DNA of 64,000 nt from Nocardioides humi (GTDB lineage: Bacteria > Actinomycetota > Actinomycetes > Propionibacteriales > Nocardioidaceae), in NCBI RefSeq assembly GCF_006494775.1, contig NZ_CP041146.1, forward strand, positions 4,216,001 through 4,280,000, written 5' to 3'. The position numbers were made by a program, and so were the translations under genes. Positions 51,591 through 61,773 of this stretch are shown here, piece by piece (within the stretch, counting starts at the first letter, position 1; every line of letters starts with the position of its first letter). The notes beneath the pieces were generated by a model. The model did no database searches. It saw only the letters and a list, made by a program, of their open reading frames with translations, and had not been told where the DNA came from.

Positions 51591-53771
51591 TCAGTCGCTG
51601 GTACGACGCCGGCGCTGCTGCTCGATGAGCGTCTCCTGGAGGTGGTCGACGCCGGTGTTGCGCTTCCACTCGCCGTCCGCGCCCAGCTCCCACGCCTGGG
51701 TGGTGGGGGCGAACGCGAGGTCCAGCAGGCGTCGTACCTCGTCCCGGCTGGCGTCGGGCAGGCGCACCAGGACCTCCACCCGCCGGTCGAGGTTGCGGTG
51801 CATCAGGTCGGCGGAGCCGATCCAGGTCACCGGCTCGCCGCCACCCTCGAAGGAGAAGACGCGGCTGTGCTCGAGGAAGCGGCCGAGGACGGAGCGGACC
51901 CGGACGTTCTCGCTCAGGCCGGGGACGCCGGGGCGCAGCGCGCAGATGCCGCGGATGAGCAGCTCGACGGGCACGCCCTCGCAGGAGGCGAGGTAGAGGG
52001 CGTCGATGGTCTCCTCGTCGACGACGGAGTTGGCCTTGAACCGGATGCCGGCCGGGCGGCCGCTCTTCGCGTGCTCGATCTCCTGGAAGATCTGCTCGAT
52101 CAGGCCGCTGCGCACCGAGTCCGGCGCCACGAGGAGCTGCTCGTAGGTGGCCTTGCGGGACCAGCCGGAGAGGTTGTTGAACAGGTGGGCGACGTCCTCG
52201 CCGATGGTCTCGTCGGTGGTGAGCAGGCCGAGGTCCTCGTACATCCGCGAGGTCTTCGGGTTGTAGTTGCCGGTGCCGATGTGGGTGTAGCGCCGGATCC
52301 CCTCCGGCTCGTCGCGCACGACCATCGCCAGCTTGCAGTGGGTCTTCAGCCCCACCAGGCCGTAGACGACGTGGCAGCCGGCCTGCTCCAGCTTGCGCGC
52401 CCAGCGGATGTTGGCCTGCTCGTCGAAGCGGGCCTTGATCTCCACCAGGACCAGCACCTGCTTGCCGGCCTCGGCCGCGTCGATGAGGGCGTCGATGATG
52501 GGGGAGTCGCCGGAGGTGCGGTAGAGGGTCTGCTTGATCGCCAGCACGTGCGGGTCGGCGGCCGCCTGCTCGATGAAGCGCTGCACGGAGGTCGCGAACG
52601 AGTCGTAGGGATGGTGCAGGAGCACGTCACGCCGGCGCAGCGCCTTGAACACGTCGACGGGCGCGGCGGACTCGAAGTCGGCCAGGCGGGTGTGGGTGCT
52701 CGGCACGAAGGACGGGTACTTCAGGTCCTCGCGGGGCAGGTCGGCGATCGAGTGCAGACCGCGCAGGTCGAGCGGGCCGGGCAGCCGGAACACCTCGTTC
52801 TCGCTGATGTCGAGCTCGGAGACGAGCAGCTCGAGCACCGCCGGCGCGATCGACTCCTCGACCTCCAGCCGCACGGGCGGCCCGAACTTGCGCCGCAGCA
52901 GCTCCTTCTCGAGTGCGGCGAGGAGGTTCTCGGCATCGTCCTCCTCGACCTCGAGGTCCTCGTTGCGGGTGACCCGGAAGGTGTGCGCCTCGAGCACCTC
53001 CATGCCCGGGAACAGGCGGCGCAGGTGGGCGCCGATCACATCCTCCAGCGGCACGAACCGGGCGTTGCCGAGGGCGACGAACCGGTCGAAGTTCGACGGG
53101 ACCTTCACCCGGGCGAACAGCTCCTTGCCGGTCTTCGGGTTGCGCAGCACCACGGCGAGGTTGAGCGAGAGGCCCGAGATGTAGGGGAACGGGTGGGCCG
53201 GGTCGACGGCCAGCGGGGTCAGCACCGGGAAGATCCGGTCCTTGAACAGCCGCTTGCACTCCTTCTGCTCGTCGCGGTCCAGGTCGGCCCAGCGGACCAG
53301 CTCGATCCCCTCGGCGCCCAGCGCCGGGATCACCTCGTCGTGGAAGAGCCGCGCCTGGCGCTGGCTCAGCTCGGCCGAGCGGCGCCAGATCGCCTCCAGC
53401 ACCTCCAGCGGCATCAGGCCGCTGGCCGCCCGGACGGCGAGGCCGGTGGCGATGCGGCGCTTGAGGCCCGCCACCCGGACCATGAAGAACTCGTCGAGGT
53501 TGCTGGTGAAGATCGCCAGGAACCGGGCCCGCTCGAGCAGCGGCAGCTCGGTGTCCTCGGCCAGCTCCAGGACCCGCTCGTTGAACCGCAGCCAGGACAG
53601 CTCGCGGTCGACGAACCGGTTGTCCACCGCCTCGATCGCCTCGACCAGCGCGGGATCGGGGACGTAGCCAGGCTCCTCGGCCGGCCCGTCGTCGTCGGCG
53701 GGCACGGCGACGAGGGTGCCGGTCTCCGGCTCGGCCGGGGCGTGGGGAGTCGGCTGCTGCTCGGTCGACAT
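51591..53771 (-). CDS. ppk1: Polyphosphate kinase 1
   Basis: Makes polyphosphate from ATP at the membrane, 726 residues. The N domain has [20 protein letters not shown] and [20 protein letters not shown]. The catalytic C domains have [40 protein letters not shown], the histidine motif [13 protein letters not shown], and [20 protein letters not shown]. Together with pst, pit and mutT1-like genes it forms a phosphate storage and uptake neighbourhood. A Pro-rich acidic extension of about 45 residues precedes the conserved core. Confidence 0.97.
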   Translation of the reverse strand: MSTEQQPTPHAPAEPETGTLVAVPADDDGPAEEPGYVPDPALVEAIEAVDNRFVDRELSWLRFNERVLELAEDTELPLLERARFLAIFTSNLDEFFMVRVAGLKRRIATGLAVRAASGLMPLEVLEAIWRRSAELSQRQARLFHDEVIPALGAEGIELVRWADLDRDEQKECKRLFKDRIFPVLTPLAVDPAHPFPYISGLSLNLAVVLRNPKTGKELFARVKVPSNFDRFVALGNARFVPLEDVIGAHLRRLFPGMEVLEAHTFRVTRNEDLEVEEDDAENLLAALEKELLRRKFGPPVRLEVEESIAPAVLELLVSELDISENEVFRLPGPLDLRGLHSIADLPREDLKYPSFVPSTHTRLADFESAAPVDVFKALRRRDVLLHHPYDSFATSVQRFIEQAAADPHVLAIKQTLYRTSGDSPIIDALIDAAEAGKQVLVLVEIKARFDEQANIRWARKLEQAGCHVVYGLVGLKTHCKLAMVVRDEPEGIRRYTHIGTGNYNPKTSRMYEDLGLLTTDETIGEDVAHLFNNLSGWSRKATYEQLLVAPDSVRSGLIEQIFQEIEHAKSGRPAGIRFKANSVVDEETIDALYLASCEGVPVELLIRGICALRPGVPGLSENVRVRSVLGRFLEHSRVFSFEGGGEPVTWIGSADLMHRNLDRRVEVLVRLPDASRDEVRRLLDLAFAPTTQAWELGADGEWKRNTGVDHLQETLIEQQRRRRTSD

Positions 53772-53870
53772 GCTCGCGAGTGTCGCACCTCCGGGTGAAC
53801 GGGAGGTGACGTCGAGCCGGCACCGGCCCGGCGTCGTACCGGTGTCCTACTCGGGAGTAGGTTGGGGCGC

Positions 53871-54890
53871 GTGAGCGTGCGAACCGCCGTCGAGAGCCGT
53901 GCCCTGTCCACGTTGATGGGACTGCCCACGAAGGCCCAGCAGGCGCTGACGCGGCGCGCGCTGGTGCTCGACGGGCAGACGCTCGCGCCCGACCTGCAGC
54001 TGATGCTCCTGCTGCAGCGGCTGGCCCGCACCGGCGATCTCGCGGGGGAGGGCGTGCGGCGGGGCCGCGCGGCGATGCGGGAGAACGCCGTCCTGGTCGG
54101 CGGCCGGCAGCCGATCGGCAGCGTCCGGGACCTCGATGTGGCCGGGCTGCCCGCGCGGCTGTACGTGCCGAGCCGCCCGTCGGGATCCGGGCTGCTGATC
54201 TTCTTCCACGGCGGCGGGTTCCTGTACGGCGACCTCGTCTCCCACGACGCGCCCTGCCGGGTGCTCGCCGAGGAGTCCGGCGTACGCGTGCTGTCCGTGG
54301 AGTACCGGGTCGGCCCCGAGGCCGCCTTCCCGGCCGCCTTCGACGACGCCGAGGCCGCGCTGCGCTGGGCGTACGAGCACGCCGACTCGCTCGGTGCGGA
54401 TCCCGACCGGATCGGGGTGGGCGGCGACTCGGCCGGTGGCAACCTCGCCGCCTGGACCGCCATCGCCGCCGCCCGGGCCGGCCTCCCGCTGGCCTTCCAG
54501 CTGCTCGTGTACCCCTGCACCGACGCCGACCGCGCCACCGACAGCCTGCGGCTGTTCGGCGAGGGCCTCTACCTCACCGCCGAGTCCATCGCGTCCTTCA
54601 ACGACATCTACCTGCCCCGTCCCGAGGACCGTGTCGACGAGCGGATGAACCTGCTGGACGTCGCCCTGCCCGAGGGACTCGCGCCGGCGTACGTCGCCAC
54701 GGCGGGCTTCGACCCGCTCCGCGACGAGGGCGAGGCGTACGCCCGCCGGATGGTCGAGGCGGGCGCCGAGGTCGAGCTGCGCCGCTACGTCGACCAGATC
54801 CACGGCTTCTTGAACATCGTCGGCGTCGGCCGCAGCAGTCGCGCCGCCGTACGGGAGATCGCGGCGGGGCTGCGGGCCGGGCTGGGTTAG
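53871..54890 (+). CDS. Alpha/beta hydrolase, hormone-sensitive-lipase family
   Basis: A 339-residue esterase-like enzyme. The oxyanion motif HGGGFLYGD and the nucleophile elbow GVGGDSAGGNLAA define the HSL/family IV group; Asp in AGFDPLRDEG and His in DQIHGFLNIV complete the triad. A TAGGTT -10 box ends 7 nt before the GTG at 53871, so the transcript is probably leaderless. Short- to medium-chain esters are typical substrates; the natural one is unknown. Confidence 0.88.
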   Translation: MSVRTAVESRALSTLMGLPTKAQQALTRRALVLDGQTLAPDLQLMLLLQRLARTGDLAGEGVRRGRAAMRENAVLVGGRQPIGSVRDLDVAGLPARLYVPSRPSGSGLLIFFHGGGFLYGDLVSHDAPCRVLAEESGVRVLSVEYRVGPEAAFPAAFDDAEAALRWAYEHADSLGADPDRIGVGGDSAGGNLAAWTAIAAARAGLPLAFQLLVYPCTDADRATDSLRLFGEGLYLTAESIASFNDIYLPRPEDRVDERMNLLDVALPEGLAPAYVATAGFDPLRDEGEAYARRMVEAGAEVELRRYVDQIHGFLNIVGVGRSSRAAVREIAAGLRAGLG

Positions 54891-54892
54891 CG

Positions 54893-54946
54893 CGACCCGG
54901 CTCGTCCTGACCTCGGAATCCCGCCGACCCGGCTCGTCCTGACCTC
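54893..54946. repeat. Two 22-bp direct repeats after the hydrolase gene
   Basis: The 22-bp sequence starting CGACCCGGCTCGTCCTGACC occurs at 54893-54914 and 54925-54946, 32 bp apart, in the gap between two convergent genes. The origin is unknown; it may be a local duplication. Confidence 0.75.
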
Positions 54947-54984
54947 TCGCGCCCAGGGGGTGCTGTGATGCGACGCGGGTTCCG

Positions 54985-55605
54985 CTAGAGGTGGGGGCGG
55001 TACTCGCGCAGCTGGCGGACGAACTCCTCGGCGTCGACCATCGAGCCGTCGATCACGAACGGGTCCAGGCCCTTGCGGCCGAACCGGACCGCCCACCCGG
55101 CCTCGCCGGGGCGGCCGACCATCTCGACGGGGGTCCCCGGCTTGCGCAGGTCGAACCGGTGCGTGCTCTCGCCCTGCTCGACGTACACGATGCCGCGGAC
55201 GACGCTCACCTCGACCGGGACGACGCGGGTGCGGACCGCGCCCCAGGCGAGGCCGATGGTGACGAGCACCATCGCGATGCCGAACGGCGAGCCGAGCTTG
55301 CCGTTGATCAGCGTCAGCAGGGTCACCATGCCCGCCACGACCGCGGTCGCGCCCAGGACCAGGGAGAGCACCCGCGGGTCGCTGCCGTCGCCGGTCAGCC
55401 GGTCGCCGGGCTGCACCTCGCCCTCGAACAGCGACAGCGAGTCGGCGCTCTCCGCCTCGAGGGCCGCGACCGCGGCCCGGGCGCTCTCCAGCTCGGCGGT
55501 CAGCCGCGCCACCTCGTCGCGGCTCTCCGCCAGCCGACGGGCCAGGTCGTCGCGCTCCAGGCGGAGCGCGACCACCGGGTCGACGCCTAGAGGTCCGCTC
55601 GCCAC
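54985..55605 (-). CDS. Coiled-coil membrane protein with the shared C-terminal domain
   Basis: A protein of about 206 residues (GTG at 55605, overlapping the upstream gene by 19 bp; a GTG at 55575 is an alternative). The N terminus is a coiled coil ([20 protein letters not shown]). Two membrane helices follow ([35 protein letters not shown]), then a beta-rich C-terminal domain: [53 protein letters not shown]. This domain is shared with the neighbouring giant protein and with the one at 39770-40749. The function is unknown. Confidence 0.75.
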   Translation of the reverse strand: MASGPLGVDPVVALRLERDDLARRLAESRDEVARLTAELESARAAVAALEAESADSLSLFEGEVQPGDRLTGDGSDPRVLSLVLGATAVVAGMVTLLTLINGKLGSPFGIAMVLVTIGLAWGAVRTRVVPVEVSVVRGIVYVEQGESTHRFDLRKPGTPVEMVGRPGEAGWAVRFGRKGLDPFVIDGSMVDAEEFVRQLREYRPHL

Positions 55606-58600
55606 TGCCGCAGCGCTTCCAGGAAGGTGGGGGCGTCGACCATGCGGGCGTCGATCACCACCGGCGACATGCTGCGCCGGAGGATGAGGACGCGCCAGGA
55701 GCGCTGGCCCGGCGTACCCGTCTGCTCGATCTTGGTGTTCGGGCTGGTCAGGTCGAACGTGCTGTTGGTGTCGCCCACGGTGACCTTGAGGACGCCGGTC
55801 TCGTCGATGCTGACGCTGCGCGAGGAGTTGCTGGCCTTGAGCGCGTAGCCGAGTAGGACCGCCGCCACCGCCGTGAGCGTCGCGCTGAACGCGATGTCGT
55901 CCCACAGGGTGCCCTTGATCGCCATCCGGCCGACCATCGCCGCCAGGCCCAGCGCGCCCAGGATCGCCAGCGGGGCGAGGCTGTCGCTGCCGCGCTTGGC
56001 GTGGAACGGGACCCGCTTGACGGTGGGGACGGCGGCGGTCGCGGCGGGCTCGATGGGCTCGGCGGGTGTCTCGGGCTCGTCGACGACCGGCTGCACGAGG
56101 GTCACGGGCTCCGGCTCCGGCTCGGGCTCCGGCTCGGCCAGCTCCTCGGCCACCGGCTCGTCCTGGGGGATGTGCTCGTCCTCGGCGACGGGCTCGTCGG
56201 CGTCCTCGGCGGCGACGTCGAGGGCCTCGACGTCGTCGAGGAACTCCTCGGTCTCGTCGATCCGGTCGGTCTCGTCGGAGGTACTCGCCGTGGCCCGCCA
56301 CTGCTCCAGCAGGGAGGGCGTGCGCTCCGCGTGCCGGCCGAGGGCGCCGGTGATGGCCGGCGGTGCCGGCTCGTCCTCGGGCTCCGGCTCCGGCTCGACC
56401 GGGTCGGGCCCGCTCTCCCCGGCGAGCCGGGCGCGGATCTGGGCCATCTGGGCGGCGAGGTCGCTGGCCGACGGCATGGCCGGCTCGGGCTCCGGCTCGG
56501 GCTCCGGCTCGGGCTCCGGCTCGGGCTCCGGCTCGGGCTCCGGCTCGGGCTCCGGCTCGGGCTCCGGCTCGGGCTCCGGCTCAGGCTCCGGCTCGGGCTC
56601 GACGGCGAGGTCCGGCTCGGGCTCGACCGGCAACACAGGCTCGACCAGCAGCTCGGGCTCCGGCTCGAGAAGCTCCGGTTCCGGCTCAACAGGCTCGGGC
56701 TCAGTCGGCGCCTCGACGAAGGCCACGACCTCCAGCGGTTCCTCGGCGGCGGGTTCCTCGACCACCGGCTCTTCGACCACCGGCTCTTCGACCACCGGCT
56801 CTTCGACCACCGGCTCTTCGACCACCGGCTCTTCGACCACCGGCTCTTCGACCACCGGCTCCTCGACCACCGGCTCCTCGACCACCGGCTCGACCGGCGC
56901 GGGGGCGACGTCGTCCGACGGCTCCAGCCGGGCGCGGATCTGGGCGACCTGCTGGGCGAGCTCGGCGGCGTCGGCGAGGGCGCGCTCGCGTTCGCGGGCG
57001 AGCTCGGCGGCGCGGGCCTCGGCCTCGGCGCGGGCCCGGGCGTGCTCGAGGGCGCGCTCCTCGGCCTGCACGAGGTCGGAGCGGAGCGCCTCGACGGCGG
57101 CGGCGTGGGTGGCGGCGGCCTGCTCGAGCTCGGAGAGGGCGGCGGCGGCGCGCTCCTCGGCCTCGGTACGGGCGCGGGTGGCCTCGGTGGCGAACTCGGC
57201 GGCCCGGGCGAGCGCCTCGGTGGCGGCCTTCTTCTCCTCGGCGAGGGCGGTGGCGGAGGCGTGGGCCGACGTGGCGGCGGCCTGGGCCTCGGTGGCGAGC
57301 TCGAGCTGCTGGCGGGCGGCCTCCTCGGCGAGGCGGCGGGCCTCGTGGGCCTCCTCGGCGCGGCGGGCCTGGTGGGTGGCGGACTCGTCGGCGGCGACCC
57401 GCATGGCGACCTGCTGCTCGGCCCGGGTGGCGGCCTCCTCGGCGCGCCTCTCGGCCGCCTCGGCGGTCTCGAGGGCGAGCCGGGCCAGCTCGGCCTGCTC
57501 GAGAGCGGCCTGCTCGGCGGCCCGGCGGGACTCCTGGGCCTCCTGGGCGAGGCGGGCGTGGTCGGCGGCGGCCTGCTCGGCGACGGCGCGCTCCTCGACG
57601 GCCTGGCGGGCCAGGGCGCCGTGCTCCTCGGCGCTCGCGGCGGCCTGCTCGGCGAGCTGGCGGGCCCGCTCCTCGGCGGCCTCGGCCGCGCGGTGGGCGT
57701 CCTGGGCGAGGGCGGCCTGCTGGCGGGCGGCCTCCTCGGCGAGGGCGCGGGCCTGGGCGATCTCCGCGGAGGTCCGCTCGGCGGCCTCGCGCTCCTCCAG
57801 CATGCGGCGGGCGAACTCGGCGTGCTCGGCGGCGCTGACCGCCGCCGCCTCGGCCATCACCCGGGCGCGGGCCTCGGCGGCCTCCCGGGCGGCGTGCGCC
57901 TCGGCGGCGAGCTGGGCCTGCTCGATCGCGTGGCGCTCCGCCTCCTCGCGGCCCGCCGCCGCGGCGCCGGCCAACCGGTCCGCCTCGGCGCGCGCCTCGG
58001 TGGCGAGGCGCGCGGCCTCCTCCGCCGCGATCCGCTCGGCGGCCTGCTCGGCGGCGGCCAGCTCGGCGTCGCGCCGCAGCCGGGCCGCGAGCGCGGCGAC
58101 CACCTCGGCGTTGTCGGGCGCCGCCGCCTCGTCGGCCTCCGCACCGTCGGCGGCCTCGACCGTCTCGACCAGCTCGGCCTCGATCTCGGCCCGGGCGTGG
58201 GCCAGGACCTCCTCCGGGCGACGGGGTACGTCGGTGGGCCGGTCGATGTCCGGGATCGGCTCCTCGAGCAGCGGGGGCTCGACCACCTCCGGCAGCGGCC
58301 GGGCCTGCGGCTTCGGCGCGGCGCTCGCGCCCGGACGGCGCCGCAGCCGGGCCAGGCCCTTGGGCTGGGGGACCGGCGTCGGCTCGGTGAACCCGGCGTC
58401 GACGGCCGCCGCGATCACCCGCTGGCCGGCCTCCTCGTCGCTCACGCGCTGGGTCGGCAGGCTCGGCTCGACCGCAGTCTCCGGCTCGGTCTCCGGCGCA
58501 GTCTCCGGTCCGGTCTCCTCGGCCACCACCGCGGCCTCGGCCTCACCCTCCGGCTCGTCGGCGTCCTCGTCCTCCCAGGCCTCCGCCGTGAGCGGATCGG

Positions 58601-59240
58601 TCAGCGGGTCGGGGACGTGCTCCGGCGTGATCACGCCGAGCGTCTCCCCGAACGGCCGTCGGGTCGCTCGGGCGATGACCGCCGACCAGTCCCCGGTCTC
58701 CGCAGGCTCCTCGACCGGCTCCTCGACCGGCTCCTCGACAGCCTCCTCGACCGGCTCGTCGGCAGCCTCCGCCTCCGGCTCCGAGCGCATCCGCTCCAAC
58801 CGGTCGGTCAGGCTGCCCCGCAGCGTGGGGTCGTCGTCGGCGGCGGCCGGGGTGGCCTCGAACTCCTGCGGGTCGATCTCGGTGAGCGGCCGGCCCAGGG
58901 AGCGGTCGATGACGCTGGCCCAGTCGGTCGCCGGCCCGGGGCCGAACCGGTCGGCACCGGGAGCCTCGGCGGCCTCGGCGGACTCCTCCTCGGCGGCCCG
59001 GTCATCGGCCGGCTCCACCATCGCGCCCCAGTCGGGCTCCGCGTCGTCCTCGCGCGGCACCGAGGTGTTGCTGCGGCGCAGCAGCTCCTGGACGTCGTCC
59101 GGCTCGAGCTCGCCGACGGCCGGGACGTCCTCGTCGTGGCGCCGCCACAGCCGTCCCCTCCGTCCCCGGCCGCGTCCGGGACGCGACTCAGCGAACCGGG
59201 AGTCCTCGGGACCCGGCTCGCCGTCGGTGACAGAGCTCAT
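55587..59240 (-). CDS. Giant coiled-coil membrane protein with Glu-Pro repeats and shared C-terminal domain
   Basis: A very acidic protein of 1,217 residues. The N-terminal region contains three related motifs: [11 protein letters not shown] (about 68), [13 protein letters not shown] (about 105) and [13 protein letters not shown] (about 183). Residues about 355-790 form a long Ala/Glu/Arg coiled coil. Next come about nine VVEEP pentapeptides and a run of alternating Glu-Pro. Two membrane helices (about 1087-1133) precede a C-terminal domain ([38 protein letters not shown]) shared with two other genes here. The bulk should be cytoplasmic and rod-like. A TAGATT box 8 nt before the ATG suggests a leaderless transcript. 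A scaffold or envelope-linked role is only a guess. Confidence 0.8.
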   Translation of the reverse strand: MSSVTDGEPGPEDSRFAESRPGRGRGRRGRLWRRHDEDVPAVGELEPDDVQELLRRSNTSVPREDDAEPDWGAMVEPADDRAAEEESAEAAEAPGADRFGPGPATDWASVIDRSLGRPLTEIDPQEFEATPAAADDDPTLRGSLTDRLERMRSEPEAEAADEPVEEAVEEPVEEPVEEPAETGDWSAVIARATRRPFGETLGVITPEHVPDPLTDPLTAEAWEDEDADEPEGEAEAAVVAEETGPETAPETEPETAVEPSLPTQRVSDEEAGQRVIAAAVDAGFTEPTPVPQPKGLARLRRRPGASAAPKPQARPLPEVVEPPLLEEPIPDIDRPTDVPRRPEEVLAHARAEIEAELVETVEAADGAEADEAAAPDNAEVVAALAARLRRDAELAAAEQAAERIAAEEAARLATEARAEADRLAGAAAAGREEAERHAIEQAQLAAEAHAAREAAEARARVMAEAAAVSAAEHAEFARRMLEEREAAERTSAEIAQARALAEEAARQQAALAQDAHRAAEAAEERARQLAEQAAASAEEHGALARQAVEERAVAEQAAADHARLAQEAQESRRAAEQAALEQAELARLALETAEAAERRAEEAATRAEQQVAMRVAADESATHQARRAEEAHEARRLAEEAARQQLELATEAQAAATSAHASATALAEEKKAATEALARAAEFATEATRARTEAEERAAAALSELEQAAATHAAAVEALRSDLVQAEERALEHARARAEAEARAAELARERERALADAAELAQQVAQIRARLEPSDDVAPAPVEPVVEEPVVEEPVVEEPVVEEPVVEEPVVEEPVVEEPVVEEPVVEEPAAEEPLEVVAFVEAPTEPEPVEPEPELLEPEPELLVEPVLPVEPEPDLAVEPEPEPEPEPEPEPEPEPEPEPEPEPEPEPEPEPEPEPEPAMPSASDLAAQMAQIRARLAGESGPDPVEPEPEPEDEPAPPAITGALGRHAERTPSLLEQWRATASTSDETDRIDETEEFLDDVEALDVAAEDADEPVAEDEHIPQDEPVAEELAEPEPEPEPEPVTLVQPVVDEPETPAEPIEPAATAAVPTVKRVPFHAKRGSDSLAPLAILGALGLAAMVGRMAIKGTLWDDIAFSATLTAVAAVLLGYALKASNSSRSVSIDETGVLKVTVGDTNSTFDLTSPNTKIEQTGTPGQRSWRVLILRRSMSPVVIDARMVDAPTFLEALRQWRADL
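56475..56605. repeat. Short tandem repeat coding for alternating Glu-Pro
   Basis: Near-perfect 12-bp units of GGCTCGGGCTCC (with small variants) repeat about eleven times inside the giant gene and encode Glu-Pro on the minus strand. Units are multiples of three, so expansion or contraction keeps the frame. Confidence 0.85.
56757..56893. repeat. 15-bp tandem repeat coding for VVEEP
   Basis: About nine copies of a 15-bp unit (GACCACCGGCTCTTC, later copies with TCC) encode Val-Val-Glu-Glu-Pro on the minus strand in the giant gene. High identity among copies suggests recent tandem expansion. Confidence 0.88.
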
Positions 59241-59251
59241 GAGAGGTAAAT

Positions 59252-60133
59252 CTACTCATCCACCGTGGAGTTACGCGCAAGTTCCGGGCGCTGGTACTGC
59301 ACGTGGGTGTCGGCGGCCGCGTGCCGGAAGCCGAGATCCTCGTACAGCCGCAGGGCCGGCGTGTTGTCGGACTCGACGTACAGCAGCACCTCGTCGACGC
59401 CGCGGGCGGCGAGGTGCTGCAGGCCCGCGACCGTGAGGACCCGGCCGAGGCCGCGGCCCTGCGCGGTGGGGGAGACGCCGACGACGTACACCTCGCCGAG
59501 GGACGCGTCGTGCTGCTTGGTCCAGTGGAAGCCGAGGAGCTCGCCGTCCTCGGCCACGGCGAGCAGCAGCCCGGCGGGGTCGAACCACGGCTCGGCCATC
59601 CGCTCGGCCAGGCCGGCCGCGTCGAGCGCGCCCTGCTCGGGGTGGTGGGCGAAGGCCGCGGCGTTGACCGCCAGCAGGGCGTCGGCGTCGGCGGTGCCGT
59701 AGTCGCGGATCCGGACGCCGGCGGGCGGCTCCACCCCCGGCAGCGGTACGACGGCAGGCCGGCGCATCACCCACAGCTCCCGGGTGCGCTCGAAGCCCCA
59801 GCGACCGGCGAGCGCCGCGGCGGCGGGGTGGTCGCCGTGCGACCACGCGGTGAGCGGCCCCGGCTCGGCGACGGCGAGCGCGCCCAGGGCGGCGCCCAGG
59901 CCCCGCCCCCGGTCCGCGGGCGCGACGGCGAGGTCCAGCTCGGTGCCCCGGCGCAGCGCGAAGCCCTCGCGGGCGACCCAGGCGCCGATGCCGTCGAGCC
60001 CGTGGTGCTTGAGCCGCAGGCCGACCGCCTCGTCGACGGGATCGGTCCCGTCTTCGGCCCGGGCGGCGTCCCGGACCCGGTCGATGGCGTCGAGGGCCGG
60101 CGTACCGGTGAGCAGGGCGAGCTCCGAGGTCAT
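59252..60133 (-). CDS. mshD: Mycothiol synthase MshD
   Basis: Last enzyme of mycothiol synthesis: transfers acetyl from acetyl-CoA to Cys-GlcN-Ins. At 293 residues it holds two GNAT domains. The first is partly degenerate ([20 protein letters not shown]). The second has the active acetyl-CoA loop [15 protein letters not shown] with EVYVVG before it and [31 protein letters not shown] and GFHWTKQH are MshD-specific. ACGCTA on the plus strand is a TAGCGT -10 box 7 nt from the ATG at 60133. Adjacency to glnR repeats the mycobacterial gene order. Confidence 0.94.
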   Translation of the reverse strand: MTSELALLTGTPALDAIDRVRDAARAEDGTDPVDEAVGLRLKHHGLDGIGAWVAREGFALRRGTELDLAVAPADRGRGLGAALGALAVAEPGPLTAWSHGDHPAAAALAGRWGFERTRELWVMRRPAVVPLPGVEPPAGVRIRDYGTADADALLAVNAAAFAHHPEQGALDAAGLAERMAEPWFDPAGLLLAVAEDGELLGFHWTKQHDASLGEVYVVGVSPTAQGRGLGRVLTVAGLQHLAARGVDEVLLYVESDNTPALRLYEDLGFRHAAADTHVQYQRPELARNSTVDE

Positions 60134-60203
60134 CTGCCGCACGCTATCGCCCGCCCGCGCGGCTCCTTTGCGTGGGACGGCGGGGCGGGGGTAGTACTGC
60201 CTC

Positions 60204-61760
60204 ATGAAGCTCAGCCACGCCATCGGGGCTGCAGCCGCGGCGCTCGGGGCCGTCGCCGCCCGTGACATGGTCCAGAAGAGGCACGCCCTGCAGCGGAACT
60301 TCCCGGTGATCGGGCACGCCCGCTACTGGCTCGAGACGGTCGGTCCGGAGCTGCGGCAGTACATCGTGACCGGCAACGACGAGGAGCGCCCGTTCAGCCG
60401 GGACCAGCGGCGCTGGATCTACGCCTCGAGCAAGGGCGAGAACAACTACTTCGGGTTCGGCACGGACGCCGATGTCGAGCACACCCCGGGCCAGACGTTC
60501 ATCAAGCAGCGCACCTTCGCCGACGAGCTGCCTAGCGACCAGGACCACAACTGGACGCTGCCGAGCGCCAAGGTGCTGGGCGGGCCACGCGGCCGGGCCA
60601 GGGCGTTCCGCCCCGGCTCGGTCGTCAACGTCTCCGCGATGAGCTTCGGGTCGCTGTCCTCCAACGCGATCACCGCGCTCAACAAGGGCGCCGCGCAGGC
60701 GGGCTGCCTGCACAACACGGGGGAGGGCTCGATCTCGCCGTACCACCGCAACGGCGCGGACCTCGTCGTCCAGATCGGCACGGCGTACTTCGGCTGCCGG
60801 GACGCGAACGGCGACTTCTCGCTGCCGCGGCTGAAGGAGATGGTCGCCTCGGCGCCGGTCAGGGCGCTCGAGATCAAGCTCAGCCAGGGCGCGAAGCCCG
60901 GCCTGGGCGGGCTGCTGCCGGCGGCGAAGGTCACCCCGGAGATCGCCCGGATCCGCGGCATCCCGGAGGGCAAGGACTGCGCGTCGCCGTCCCGGCACAC
61001 CGCGTTCCACGACGTCGACTCGATGCTCGACTTCGTCGAGATGCTGGCCGACGAGACCGGGCTGCCGGTCGGGATCAAGTCCGCCGTGGGCGCGATGGGC
61101 TTCTGGGAGGAGCTCGCCCGGCTCATGTCGCCCCGCGACCGGGGCGTCGACTTCATCACCGTCGACGGCGGGGAGGGCGGCACGGGCGCGGCGCCGCTGA
61201 CGTTCGCCGACTCCGTCGCCGTGCCGTACCGGATGGGCTTCGCCCGGGTGTACGGCACCTTCGCCGAGCTGGGGCTGACCGACGACGTCACCTTCGTCGG
61301 CTCCGCCAAGCTCGGCCTGCCGGACAACGCGATCGTCGCCTTCGCGCTCGGGGCCGACCTCATCAACGTCGCCCGCGAGGCGATGCTCTCCATCGGCTGC
61401 ATCCAGGCGCAGAAGTGCCACACCGACCACTGCCCGACGGGCGTCGCGACGCAGAACCCCTGGCTGGTCCGCGGGCTCGACCCGGTGTCGAAGGCCGAGC
61501 GGTGCGCGGTCTACCTGCGCACCCTGCGCAAGGAGCTCACCCGGGTCTCGGCCGCCGTCGGCGTCGCGCACCCGTCGCTGATCACCTGCGCGGACGTCGA
61601 CATCTTCAACGGCGACTACGACGCCCGGTCGCTGGCGTCGGTCTACGGCTACAAGGACGGCTGGGGCGAGCTCGGCCCGGAGCTCGCCGAGCAGGTGGTG
61701 CGCCTCATGCACACCCAGGAGAAGTTCGACGAGAAGGGCGCCGACACCGAGAACCGCTGA
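60204..61760 (+). CDS. FMN-binding glutamate-synthase-family protein
   Basis: A 518-residue protein with the FMN-binding TIM-barrel domain of glutamate synthase but no amidotransferase or NADPH subunit. A hydrophobic N terminus (AIGAAAAALGAVAA) may anchor it. Key segments: VNVSAMSFGSLSSNAITALN, NTGEGSISPYH, IEIKLSQGAKPGLGG-like LEIKLSQGAKPGLGGLLPAA, TVDGGEGGTGAAPLTFADSV, and the Fe-S cysteines in SIGCIQAQKCHTDHCPTGVA. Family members of this kind are not proven glutamate synthases. Location beside glnR hints at a nitrogen link. Confidence 0.88.
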   Translation: MKLSHAIGAAAAALGAVAARDMVQKRHALQRNFPVIGHARYWLETVGPELRQYIVTGNDEERPFSRDQRRWIYASSKGENNYFGFGTDADVEHTPGQTFIKQRTFADELPSDQDHNWTLPSAKVLGGPRGRARAFRPGSVVNVSAMSFGSLSSNAITALNKGAAQAGCLHNTGEGSISPYHRNGADLVVQIGTAYFGCRDANGDFSLPRLKEMVASAPVRALEIKLSQGAKPGLGGLLPAAKVTPEIARIRGIPEGKDCASPSRHTAFHDVDSMLDFVEMLADETGLPVGIKSAVGAMGFWEELARLMSPRDRGVDFITVDGGEGGTGAAPLTFADSVAVPYRMGFARVYGTFAELGLTDDVTFVGSAKLGLPDNAIVAFALGADLINVAREAMLSIGCIQAQKCHTDHCPTGVATQNPWLVRGLDPVSKAERCAVYLRTLRKELTRVSAAVGVAHPSLITCADVDIFNGDYDARSLASVYGYKDGWGELGPELAEQVVRLMHTQEKFDEKGADTENR

Positions 61761-61773
61761 GGGACCGCCGAGG

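Noticed and set aside
56475..56893. CRISPR or satellite array
   Set aside because: Contiguous 12- and 15-bp units within a coding sequence, no spacers, in-frame Glu-Pro and VVEEP peptides.
55873..59436. Very long open frame on the plus strand rich in Ser/Gly (1,187 codons) opposite the giant coiled-coil gene
   Set aside because: It is the antisense shadow of a high-GC, low-complexity gene. Its product is a Ser-Gly/Ala-Ser repeat without domain features, while the minus-strand frame has a start, membrane helices and a conserved C-terminal domain.
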